A DNA stretch of 6,030 nt. Source: Moraxella lacunata. Lineage in GTDB: Bacteria > Pseudomonadota > Gammaproteobacteria > Pseudomonadales > Moraxellaceae. This document shows positions 1 through 5,937 of this stretch, in pieces; position 1 is the stretch's first letter; every line of letters starts with the position of its first letter. A program made the translations under genes and the position numbers. The stretch lies in contig NZ_MXAN01000076.1 in NCBI RefSeq assembly GCF_002027545.1, positions 1 to 6,030 of the forward strand. Direction: 5' to 3'. The notes beneath the pieces are model-generated. The model saw only the letters and a list, made by a program, of their open reading frames with translations, did not search any database and was not told the origin of the DNA.

Positions 1-275
1 AAGTAGATTCAGGCTATCAAGGCATACAACAAACTCATGCAAATAGCCAACTACCAAAGAAAAAGACAAAACTTAAACCTTTAACCAAAGCAGATAAAAA
101 AGCAAATCGCAAGTTATCATCCAAGCGAGTAACCAATGAACATGTCATTGGGAAACTCAAGTGTTTTAAAATCTTATCATGTCGCTACCGCAATCGCAGA
201 AAAAGATTTGGATTAATGGTGAATCTAATTTCTGCGATTTATAATTTTGAGCTGGGGTAGTTTGGAAAGAGGTCT
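1..275 (+). mobile_element. IS5-family insertion sequence, right end (left part outside window)
   Basis: This is the right-hand end of an insertion sequence. It contains the last part of an IS5-type DDE transposase, followed after its stop by about 15 bp that end in TTTGGAAAGAGGTCT. Read inward from the edge this is AGACCTCTTTCCAAA, which resembles terminal inverted repeats of IS5-family elements (from memory). The right boundary is put near 275 for two reasons: the terminal-repeat-like sequence stops there, and the neighbouring phosphate-transporter protein loses family resemblance at exactly this point. The left terminal repeat and the full target duplication lie outside the window, so the boundary is accurate to a few bases only. 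The element sits tail-to-tail with the broken transporter gene and is the cause of its 3' loss. Confidence 0.75.
3..260 (+). CDS. IS5-family transposase, C-terminal fragment (5' part outside window)
   Basis: An 85-residue open frame enters from the left edge and ends at a TAG at 258-260. The visible protein starts VDSGYQGI, the region around the second catalytic Asp of DDE_Tnp_4-type transposases. It continues through a Lys-rich stretch to NEHVIGKLKCFKILSCRYRNRRKRFGL-like sequence, where the Glu of NEHVIG is the expected third DDE acid and the R-Y-R-N-R-R signature is typical of IS5-family enzymes. It ends LISAIYNFELG, a usual C-terminus for the family. The enzyme would cut and join IS ends. 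The visible part is free of stops and looks intact, but activity cannot be judged without the N-terminus. The last 36 bases overlap, on the opposite strand, the artificial tail of the broken transporter gene. Confidence 0.85.
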   Translation, partial: VDSGYQGIQQTHANSQLPKKKTKLKPLTKADKKANRKLSSKRVTNEHVIGKLKCFKILSCRYRNRRKRFGLMVNLISAIYNFELG

Positions 276-1270
276 ATTAGCAAGATTGCCCTGCCACCGC
301 CAAAACACCGCAATGCCAAACACATTAAAGAGCGTATGAAATAGGGCAAGCTGTATCAAAGGCGGAAAATTGGCAAGCTCGGCAATGGCGTCCACTATCG
401 TGGTCATCGGCATCCACAGCACAAAGGTCAAAAGAGCCGTTACCCCATTAAAAATCAGGTGTGCCAACGCAAGGCGTTGCCCTGCTCGCTCGCTACTTAT
501 CATGCCCATGATGGCGGTCGTAGCGGATGAGCCTAGGTTTGAACCGACCGCAATGGCAAAGGCTTGGGGAATGGTGATTTGCGTACTGGCAAGGGCGGTC
601 AAGGTCAAAATCAGCGTGGCATGAGACGACTGCAACACACAAGTTAACAAAAACCCAATCCCTGCAAAGGTCAGCACTTCTAAGGTTGGGCTAAAATTCA
701 AAGACGCAAAATCAAGCTGTCCGCCAAATGCCCCAAAGCCTGATTTGATGGCATCAATGCCCATAAAAATGAGTGCCACCCCCACCAATATCCGCCCTAC
801 CGCCTTGGGCTGACCGCCAAAAAACCCAAGCAAAATCCCAAACACCAGCATAGGAATGGCAACAGGCGATAAGCTCACGCTCTGCCCTGCCAAGGCAAGT
901 AGCCAAATGCCTGTCGTTGCCCCAAGGTTTGTGCCAAAAATAATGGCAATACCGCCAGCAAGCGTAATCATGCCTATCCCCAAAAAGGCGATGGTCAAAA
1001 GTGATACAAGCATACTGGACTGCAAATAAAGGTAGAACCCACCCCAAACAAAAAGCCCTTGGCAGATGTGGCGGTGCTTTTTGTCATCAAGCGTTCAAGT
1101 GTCCCGCCTGCCGTGCTGTGTAAGCCCTCTTCGATACATTGCATACCAAACAAAAATAAGGCAAGCCCATAGCACAGATGCAACCAAGCCGGGCTGTACC
1201 AAAAGGACAGACCAAGCCCCACGGCAAAGACGACAAGCATGAGATGGTGTAGGTAGTTTTTGCGTTTCAT
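225..1270 (-). pseudogene. Na+/phosphate cotransporter family protein, frameshifted and truncated by an IS
   Basis: Relict of an inner-membrane sodium/phosphate symporter of the Na_Pi_cotrans (NptA-like) family. The first part, from ATG 1268-1270 (MKRKNYLHHL), holds two hydrophobic segments and the family phrase LFLFGMQCIEEGLHSTAGGTLERLM. It then leaves frame at about 1027 and would end CSPVCLYHF. In the -1 frame, reading resumes as LQSSMLVSLLTIAFLG and continues through the second repeat (CVLQSSHATLILTLTALA, GSNLGSSATTAIMG) to FHTLFNVFGIAVFWRWQGNLAN. The two QSS motifs are the hallmark of the duplicated transport domain. One missing T in the coding strand (ATTTTG to ATTTG) explains the break. 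The last 16 codons (RPLSKLPQLKIINRRN) are IS sequence, so any native C-terminus, in many relatives a PhoU-like cytoplasmic domain, is gone. TTG 1318 and ATG 1300 are alternative starts. Probably non-functional; the frameshift alone could be a sequencing error, the IS truncation not. Confidence 0.85.
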
Positions 1271-1331
1271 GATGGACACTTCATGATTGGTATGTGGCAT
1301 GAACAAAAACCACGACAATCCTATTTTACAG

Positions 1332-1373
1332 TTTTGTCATAGCTTTGTTACGGTTTTGTCACTATTTTGTCAT
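1332..1373 (+). promoter_or_regulatory. Tandem Pho-box-like array (PhoB binding), four units at 11-bp spacing
   Basis: Four related 9-mers start at 1332 (TTTTGTCAT), 1343 (CTTTGTTAC), 1354 (TTTTGTCAC) and 1365 (TTTTGTCAT), each exactly 11 bp apart. The gammaproteobacterial Pho box is built from 7-bp CTGTCAT-like direct repeats with 4-bp spacers, i.e. an 11-bp period, and multi-copy arrays occur at strongly phosphate-regulated promoters such as pstS. The match is to the plus strand, while the transporter it lies upstream of is on the minus strand, so the orientation is reversed from the classical layout. A possible minus-strand -10 (TAAAAT, 1323-1328) lies just past the array on the transporter side. 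The placement directly upstream of a phosphate-transporter relict supports the call; binding is inferred. Confidence 0.65.
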
Positions 1374-1398
1374 AAATCAATGATAGCAGTATTGATTT
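1374..1398. repeat. AT-rich inverted repeat between mrcB end and the Pho-box-like array
   Basis: AAATCAAT at 1374-1381 and ATTGATTT at 1391-1398 are perfect 8-bp inverted arms around a 9-base loop. The arms contain only one G:C pair and no T-run follows directly, so this would be a weak terminator for the leftward mrcB transcript at best. It adjoins the last Pho-box-like unit and could equally be an operator. No better terminator is visible between the mrcB stop (1432) and the array. Confidence 0.35.
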
Positions 1399-1431
1399 GA
1401 TTTTGCAAATGATTTTTAATGACCGTATACA

Positions 1432-3840
1432 TCAAAAACTCTCTTCTGTTTCTACTTCGCCATAGACCACATCTTCTGCGGTCTCATCAGCCACTTCGCC
1501 ATAGACCACCTCGCCATCGTCAATGACTTCTTCGCCATCTTCGCTGATGACCTCATCATACTCATCCAAATACTGCTCATCTAGGCATGACGAGCTTTCT
1601 TTGGGGGCATGCTTGCTTAGCACAGGGACATACATGGCACGCTCGCACATCTCATCTGAGAGCAGTCCTGTCTCACCATCGAGCCACAGCCACGCCACAT
1701 CACTGCTTTGACCAAAATGCACAGGAGCTAAGTTGAGCCGTCTCATATAATCCGCCCAAATCGGCAATGCCCCTGACCCCCCTGTCAGTCCGATGGGTTT
1801 ATTATCATCACGTCCGACCCACACCACCGAGACATAGTTACCACTAAACCCTGCAAACCACGCATCACGGGCATCATTGGTCGTGCCTGTTTTGCCAGCG
1901 AGTTTATAAGTATTGCCAATCTTACCCATGCCTTTGGCGGTACCGTCTTTGACCACTTGTTGTAGACCGAAGTTTGTTACCGTCATGACCTCAGGCGGTA
2001 TGCGTGCACTTGATTTGATGTTGTCATCTGTTCGCTGAATCACTTTGCCCGTCTCGCTGATGACCTGACGAATGCTATGAATGGGGGTGTGATAACCACC
2101 ACTGGCAAAGACCTGATACACCCCGAGCATGTCCATGGGCGACAAATCAACCGCCCCGAGCATGACCGATGGGTAGTGGGGGATTTCACTCTCCACCCCC
2201 AACTGACGTAGCTGTTTGGCGAATACATCCACCCCAAAATCCATGCCAACATTGACCGCTGACTGGTTATAAGAATTGGCAAGGGCGGTGAGCATGGGGA
2301 CATCACCATAGCTTCTGCCAGCATAGTTTTTGGGTGTCCATAATTTGCCACCAGCAGGATAGGCGATGGGCTCATCTTTGATGGGGGTTGCCCAGTGGTA
2401 TTTGCCTGACTGGATGGCAGTCATGTAGATGACAGGCTTTAACAGTGAGCCGACCTGTCGCTTGGAATCGATGGCACGGTTAAAGCCCGTAAAGTCGCTG
2501 GCACTACCCACGATGGCAACGAGCTCGCCTGTGGCAGGGTCGGCACTGACCAATGCCCCTTGCAGCTTCTTGTTTTTATTGCCTTTTTTATTTAAATGCT
2601 CACTGATGGCTTTATCTGCCGACATTTGGGCAATCGGGTCTAGCGTGGAGATGATTTTTAGCCCCGCCCCACGCAAATCGCTGTCTTTATAATACCGTCT
2701 TAGTTCACGACTGACCGCATCAAAGAAATCAGGGAATTTGGGCTTGGCGATGGCAGGGGTCTTGACCACACCCAGTGGTCGCTGGGCTGCTTCATTATAC
2801 TCATCTTGGCTGATTTTACCCATCACCAGCATGTTGTGTAGCACGGTGTTACGGCGTTCGGTCGCCCGCTCAGGGTGCTTTCTAGGGTTGTAATAGCTTG
2901 ACCCTTTGGCAACCCCGACAAGCAAGGCATACTGGTCAAGGCTCAGCTCCGATATGGGCTTGTCAAAATAAAAATGTGACGCAATGCCAAAGCCATTGAC
3001 CGAACGATTGCCATTTTGCCCCAGATTAATCTCATTTAAATACGCCAGCAAAATCGCATCTTTGCTATAATGACGCTCTAACAGCAGAGCCATCAAGGCT
3101 TCGTTTGCCTTGCGTTTTAGGGTGCGTTCGGAGTTTAGGTAGAAGTTTTTGATGAGCTGTTGGGTGATGGTCGAACCGCCTTGACGTTCGCCCCCTGTGA
3201 CATTGGAGAGCAACGCTCGGCTCGTGCCACGCAGTGAAATGCCATAATGCTCATAAAAACCACGGTCTTCGGTCGCAATGAGTGCATCCACCAACGGCTT
3301 AGGCATGGTGTCTTTGGTCAGCAAAATGCGGTCTTCGTTATTCTCAGGATAGATACCGCCAATGTTAATCGGCTCTAAACGCACCGCCCCATCTGTATTA
3401 GGATTGGTGCTTTGGATTTTGGTCACTTTGCCAGCGTTAAAGGTGATTTTTAGCACCTGTGCTGGGTCTATCTCACCATCGCCATAATCAAACCCCCGTG
3501 TATGCACCGTGTAGGTACTGCCCGATTTCTCATAACGCCCCGTCTGATTGACATCGCCTTGGCTGTATCCTAGCATGTCAAGCCACGCCTTAAAATTGGC
3601 ATCAGAGACCGCCACGCCCTGCTCCAAATCTAGCGGGCGAGAGTAGACCGTGGCAGGAATATCCCAACGGCGATTTTCAAATTTACTGACAATCTCGCTG
3701 TTTAACTTATAGGCATACATCGCCAAAAACACCAGCCCTGCGATGATGATAACCAACAGCAAAAACCCAACAAGCATCAGCCCCTGCTCTGATTTTGGCG
3801 AGCGGTTGGGGATTTTTTTATGATTTAGCATGATAATCAT
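1432..3840 (-). CDS. mrcB: Penicillin-binding protein 1B, bifunctional peptidoglycan synthase
   Basis: A class A penicillin-binding protein that polymerises lipid II into glycan strands and cross-links the stem peptides on the outer face of the inner membrane. The 802 residues show a short basic cytoplasmic start, one membrane anchor (about 21-43), and a UB2H-like domain (about 65-155), which in E. coli PBP1B docks the activator LpoB. The GT51 glycosyltransferase follows, with EDRGFYEHYG (catalytic E191), RQGGSTITQQL (219-229) and KANEA (E247). The transpeptidase has SLLK (nucleophile S465), SYN (523-525) and KTGTT (650-654). All key residues are present, so it should be active and a beta-lactam target. 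After the transpeptidase domain comes an Asp/Glu-rich tail (about 753-802) with VVYGEV twice, not a usual feature of the E. coli protein. ATG 3840 is taken as the start; ATG 3831 is an alternative. Neither has a good Shine-Dalgarno. It appears monocistronic. Confidence 0.95.
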   Translation of the reverse strand: MIIMLNHKKIPNRSPKSEQGLMLVGFLLLVIIIAGLVFLAMYAYKLNSEIVSKFENRRWDIPATVYSRPLDLEQGVAVSDANFKAWLDMLGYSQGDVNQTGRYEKSGSTYTVHTRGFDYGDGEIDPAQVLKITFNAGKVTKIQSTNPNTDGAVRLEPINIGGIYPENNEDRILLTKDTMPKPLVDALIATEDRGFYEHYGISLRGTSRALLSNVTGGERQGGSTITQQLIKNFYLNSERTLKRKANEALMALLLERHYSKDAILLAYLNEINLGQNGNRSVNGFGIASHFYFDKPISELSLDQYALLVGVAKGSSYYNPRKHPERATERRNTVLHNMLVMGKISQDEYNEAAQRPLGVVKTPAIAKPKFPDFFDAVSRELRRYYKDSDLRGAGLKIISTLDPIAQMSADKAISEHLNKKGNKNKKLQGALVSADPATGELVAIVGSASDFTGFNRAIDSKRQVGSLLKPVIYMTAIQSGKYHWATPIKDEPIAYPAGGKLWTPKNYAGRSYGDVPMLTALANSYNQSAVNVGMDFGVDVFAKQLRQLGVESEIPHYPSVMLGAVDLSPMDMLGVYQVFASGGYHTPIHSIRQVISETGKVIQRTDDNIKSSARIPPEVMTVTNFGLQQVVKDGTAKGMGKIGNTYKLAGKTGTTNDARDAWFAGFSGNYVSVVWVGRDDNKPIGLTGGSGALPIWADYMRRLNLAPVHFGQSSDVAWLWLDGETGLLSDEMCERAMYVPVLSKHAPKESSSCLDEQYLDEYDEVISEDGEEVIDDGEVVYGEVADETAEDVVYGEVETEESF
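1454..1509 (-). repeat. 39-bp tandem repeat within the mrcB acidic tail
   Basis: The 17-mer ACTTCGCCATAGACCAC occurs at 1454-1470 and again at 1493-1509, a period of 39 bp or 13 codons. It encodes the two VVYGEV segments of the acidic C-terminus of PBP1B. The intervals between copies are diverged (ADETAED against ETEESF), so this is an old or constrained duplication that keeps the reading frame. Confidence 0.8.
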
Positions 3841-3863
3841 TGTTAAAATATTAAAAGTGTCAT

Positions 3864-3893
3864 ATCATAACGTTAAAATCAGGCGTTTGGCAA
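3864..3893 (-). promoter_or_regulatory. sigma70-like promoter of mrcB
   Basis: On the minus strand, TTGCCA (3888-3893) and TATGAT (3864-3869) are separated by 18 bp. A start of transcription near 3857 would give a leader of only about 17 bases before ATG 3840, in agreement with the lack of a clear ribosome binding site there. Assigned by consensus match only. Confidence 0.55.
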
Positions 3894-3947
3894 GTGAAAA
3901 AACCATGGAAAACCACCCAAATGTTACAGACAGCTGACAGGATATAA

Positions 3948-3973
3948 TTAGGGCGTGCCTACCATTGATAACA
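3948..3973 (+). repeat. Dispersed 26-bp repeat, copy 1
   Basis: This begins TTAGGGCGTGCCTACC and continues ATTGATAACA. It matches the segment at 5936-5961 at 23 of 26 positions in the same orientation. Here it lies between mrcB and the regulator gene, just left of the palindromic element. Its core is nearly self-complementary. Nature unknown; it may be a fragment of a genome-wide intergenic repeat. Confidence 0.65.
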
Positions 3974-3982
3974 TTTTTACCC

Positions 3983-4095
3983 CATTCTCAACTTTATATA
4001 AGTGATTGATTTATCAAGGGCGAATTGCAATTCGCCCCTACAAACAAAAAATAATTATTGAAAAATCAATAAGTTGCTGTTTTAAGTTGAGAATG
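3983..4095. repeat. 113-bp nested palindromic (MITE-like) element
   Basis: Three sets of inverted arms share one centre. The outer arms are CATTCTCAACTT (3983-3994) and AAGTTGAGAATG (4084-4095), a perfect 12-bp match. The middle arms are ATTGATTTATCAA (4005-4017) and TTGAAAAATCAAT (4058-4070), with one mismatch in 13. The core is GGGCGAATTGCAATTCGCCC (4018-4037), a perfect 20-bp palindrome and by far the most GC-rich part of an otherwise AT-rich stretch. There is no coding capacity. The pattern fits a non-autonomous mobile element or a REP-type intergenic palindrome. It could also act on the 3' ends of transcripts, but it lacks a T-run. The structure is certain; the classification is inferred. 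Confidence 0.7.
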
Positions 4096-4167
4096 AAGTA
4101 CATTTTTATAAAAAGAAAACAAATTTTAAAAATTTCACTCTATTTTTACATCAAAAATGGCTCAATC

Positions 4168-5064
4168 CTAACCATCCAACTTTTCCACCATAAAATCAAT
4201 AAACGCCCGTACTCTGGCACTCAAAAACGCCCTATCCACATACATCGCATAGAGCGTGACCGACAACAGCTCATAATCAGCAAGCAGTCGCACCAGTCGC
4301 CCATCTGCCAAATCATGCTCAACAAGCCAGCTTGGGGCATAGCCAATCCCTGCCCCTGCCCGCACCAACTCACTAATCATGGGCGTGTCATTGCTGTACA
4401 TGGACGGCTTGGGGTTTAGCACAAATTCTGCTTGCGTGGCGTGATGATAAATGGGCACACTATCCATTTTGACATACGTTGGCAATATCACCCGATGACA
4501 AGCAGGGTCATTTAGCTCATCGGGCGTGGTCGGTGTGCCGTGGCGTGACAGATAGTCAGGACTTGCCACCAGATAAAAATCCATGCGTGTCAAAGGGCGA
4601 GCTATCAAAGACGGCTTGGGGTCATGGGTGAACCGAAGTGCCAAATCAAAACCATCCGCCACCAAATCCACGAACTGATTAGACAGCGAGACATTCAAAA
4701 TCACGTCAGGATAACGTGCCTGAAATTCACTCAAATAGCCTGCCATCTTGGGGTTAGCAAACCATCTGGGCATGGTGATTTTTAACATACCACGCACGCC
4801 ATCGGTTGCCCCTTGGGCGGTCTCTTTGGCACTGTCTAACAGCTCCAAAGCGTACAGCGACTCACGATAATACTGCTCGCCTGCGTCAGTCAGATGAATG
4901 TTACGACTGTTTCTGTGTAACAACTTAATGCCAAGCGTGCGTTCTAAGTGAGCGACGTGCTTACTGGTCATCGCCACCGACATGTCTAGGCTGTCGGCAG
5001 ATTTGGTAAAACTGCCTGTCAAAACCACTTGATGAAAGACTTTGATACTGGTGAGTGTGTCCAT
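4168..5064 (-). CDS. LysR-family transcriptional regulator
   Basis: A 298-residue protein of the usual LysR length. Residues 1-60 form the winged helix-turn-helix (SIKVFHQVVLTGSFTKSADSLDMSVAMTSKHVAHLERTLGIKLLHRNSRNIHLTDAG), followed by the linker helix (about 62-88) and the two-lobed effector-binding domain (about 90-295), with family phrases DLVADGFDLALRF and RAGAGIGYAPSWLV. It resembles the CrgA/AaeR-like subgroup in which regulators often sit divergent to a target oxidoreductase gene. That layout is seen here: the nitroreductase starts 206 bp away on the other strand, and the shared space holds a matching palindromic site. ATG 5064 is chosen because the helix-turn-helix begins at once after it; the upstream AAGAA is a weak ribosome binding site. 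The inducer is unknown; a quinone, nitroaromatic or other redox-active compound is a guess from the neighbour. No strong terminator follows. Confidence 0.93.
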   Translation of the reverse strand: MDTLTSIKVFHQVVLTGSFTKSADSLDMSVAMTSKHVAHLERTLGIKLLHRNSRNIHLTDAGEQYYRESLYALELLDSAKETAQGATDGVRGMLKITMPRWFANPKMAGYLSEFQARYPDVILNVSLSNQFVDLVADGFDLALRFTHDPKPSLIARPLTRMDFYLVASPDYLSRHGTPTTPDELNDPACHRVILPTYVKMDSVPIYHHATQAEFVLNPKPSMYSNDTPMISELVRAGAGIGYAPSWLVEHDLADGRLVRLLADYELLSVTLYAMYVDRAFLSARVRAFIDFMVEKLDG

Positions 5065-5142
5065 GTTGGGGTTCTTATATTAAAAGCAATATTTTTAAAA
5101 GTGTGTTAAATGGCAAAACATACTTAACAAAACCATTTTACC

Positions 5143-5171
5143 ATTATAAACCTTTTCTTAATAAGAAACAA
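5143..5171 (-). promoter_or_regulatory. sigma70-like promoter of the LysR-family gene
   Basis: On the minus strand, TTGTTT (5166-5171) and a perfect TATAAT (5143-5148) are separated by 17 bp. Transcription would start near 5136, giving a leader of about 70 bases. The T-N11-A palindrome covers the spacer and -35 box, so bound regulator would block this promoter (autorepression, inferred). Confidence 0.6.
5154..5168. promoter_or_regulatory. Candidate LysR-type binding site (T-N11-A palindrome)
   Basis: TTTCTTAATAAGAAA is a perfect inverted repeat of 7+1+7 bases and contains the T-N11-A pattern (T5155, A5167) that LysR-family proteins recognise. Its centre lies about 64 bp before the predicted nitroreductase transcription start, the usual place of the LysR recognition site, and inside the regulator's own promoter. 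Position and symmetry support the call; binding is untested. Confidence 0.6.
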
Positions 5172-5190
5172 ACCTTTAACAAAACGACTA

Positions 5191-5218
5191 TTGTTTTCTT
5201 ATTGTTTTAATTTATAAT
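5191..5218 (+). promoter_or_regulatory. sigma70-like promoter of the nitroreductase gene
   Basis: TTGTTT (5191-5196) and a perfect TATAAT (5213-5218) are 16 bp apart, a slightly short spacer. The start of transcription is expected near 5225, leaving a leader of about 46 bases. ATTGTTTT occurs at 5190 and 5201, exactly 11 bp apart across the -35 region, a possible second contact site for the regulator. Confidence 0.6.
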
Positions 5219-5258
5219 AAATCCCATCTCATTTACCTTTTATTTATTTTTATCCAAC

Positions 5259-5264
5259 AAGGAA
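5259..5264 (+). promoter_or_regulatory. Ribosome binding site of the nitroreductase gene
   Basis: AAGGAA lies 6 bases before ATG 5271 and fixes that start. It is the best Shine-Dalgarno sequence among the complete genes of this window. Confidence 0.75.
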
Positions 5265-5270
5265 TATCCC

Positions 5271-5873
5271 ATGACCACCCAAACCCTACAAGCCACCGCC
5301 GAACTTCGCCGTTCCATCTATGCCCTAGACAAAAACAGCCCCTTAACCAGTGTGCAAATCGACCAAATCGTCGAACACGCCCTACTACACACACCATCAT
5401 CGTTTAACTCGCAGTCCACTCGCCTTGTGGTGCTACACGGGGCTGAACACGAAAAACTGTGGGATGCCACCACCGAGATTTTGCGTGGTATCGTGCCTGC
5501 TGAGAATTTTGCCCCCACCCAAGACAAATTAAACGCCTTTAAAGCAGGGGCAGGCACGGTGCTGTTTTTTGAAGACAACGACGTAGTCAAAGGCTTGCAA
5601 GAACAGTTCCCTGCCTATGCCGACAACTTCCCCATCTGGGCAGGTCACGCCAATGCCATGGTGCAGTACGCCATCTGGACAACCCTAGCTTCTGCCAATG
5701 TCGGTGCCAACTTACAGCACTACAACCCGCTCATTAATGACTTCGTGGCAAGCGAATGGGACGTGCCTAGCAACTGGCAACTGGTCGCCCAAATGGTCTT
5801 TGGCGGTATCGTCGCCCCCGCTGGCGAGAAAACTTTCGCCCCTGTGGCAGAACGCCTAAAAGTCTTTGGTTAA
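5271..5873 (+). CDS. Nitroreductase family protein, Frm2-like (FMN-dependent)
   Basis: A 200-residue cytoplasmic flavoprotein of the nitroreductase fold, closest in pattern to the short Frm2/Hbn1-like group (bacterial members include CinD of Lactococcus), which reduce quinones or nitro compounds with NAD(P)H. Near the N-terminus, RRSIYAL (13-19) carries the RRS segment that binds the FMN phosphate. TPSSFNSQSTRLVVL (41-55) is the group's signature. GTVLFFED (95-102), LQEQFPAYADNFPIW (109-123), GANLQHYNPL (145-154) and the C-terminal GEKTFAPVAERLKVFG complete it. Length is normal and nothing is missing. Such proteins probably act as homodimers. It stands alone between a good promoter and ribosome binding site and an intrinsic terminator, and is likely controlled by the divergent LysR-family protein. 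The family is secure; the natural substrate is not known, and a role in redox or metal stress is inference. Confidence 0.93.
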   Translation: MTTQTLQATAELRRSIYALDKNSPLTSVQIDQIVEHALLHTPSSFNSQSTRLVVLHGAEHEKLWDATTEILRGIVPAENFAPTQDKLNAFKAGAGTVLFFEDNDVVKGLQEQFPAYADNFPIWAGHANAMVQYAIWTTLASANVGANLQHYNPLINDFVASEWDVPSNWQLVAQMVFGGIVAPAGEKTFAPVAERLKVFG

Positions 5874-5910
5874 TCATCAAACAGACAAGTTAGCATAAAA
5901 ACAGAGATAG

Positions 5911-5937
5911 AACCAAGATAAAAAATCTTGGTTTTTT
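5911..5937 (+). terminator. Intrinsic terminator of the nitroreductase gene
   Basis: AACCAAGAT (5911-5919) pairs perfectly with ATCTTGGTT (5925-5933) around an AAAAA loop. The second arm runs into TTTT (5934-5937), giving six consecutive T. It lies 38 bp after the stop codon. Confidence 0.88.

Larger units (their letters stand above)
3841..4167. other. 327-bp gene-free interval between mrcB and the LysR-family gene
   Basis: No credible coding region lies here. It holds the mrcB promoter (3864-3893), one copy of a 26-bp dispersed repeat (3948-3973), the nested palindromic element (3983-4095), and a very AT-rich tail after the regulator gene. In that tail, AAATTTTAAAAATTT (4121-4135) followed on the minus strand by GTTTTCTTTTT might be a weak terminator for the regulator. 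A TATAAT on the plus strand at 3943-3948 has no acceptable -35 box and no gene after it. Confidence 0.7.

Noticed and set aside
370..624. Rightward open frame of 84 codons inside the transporter gene
   Set aside because: It is antisense to well-recognised Na/Pi cotransporter sequence and has no family-like features; a shadow frame.
591..2290. TGGCAAGGGCGGT occurring in both the transporter and mrcB, as a possible DNA uptake or other genome-wide signal
   Set aside because: Only two full copies were seen, both inside coding sequence and explained by preferred codons for Ala-Leu-type residues; a genome count would be needed to claim a signal.
2040..2692. Open frames on both strands within mrcB
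   Set aside because: They overlap the transpeptidase domain of an intact 802-residue protein whose motifs are all in its own frame; the alternatives have no recognisable domains.
3943..3948. TATAAT on the plus strand as a promoter
   Set aside because: No -35 box at proper spacing and no rightward gene downstream before 5271.
4018..4037. Core palindrome as an intrinsic terminator for the LysR gene
   Set aside because: The hairpin would be strong, but neither strand has a T-run directly after it.
4006..4419. Rightward open frame of 137 codons across the palindrome and the end of the LysR gene
   Set aside because: Its sequence is low-complexity Lys/Ile/His-rich, it crosses the palindromic element and is antisense to the regulator; no ribosome binding site.
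5318..5590. Open frames on either strand within the nitroreductase gene
   Set aside because: They are out of frame with a strongly matched flavoprotein and lack start signals.
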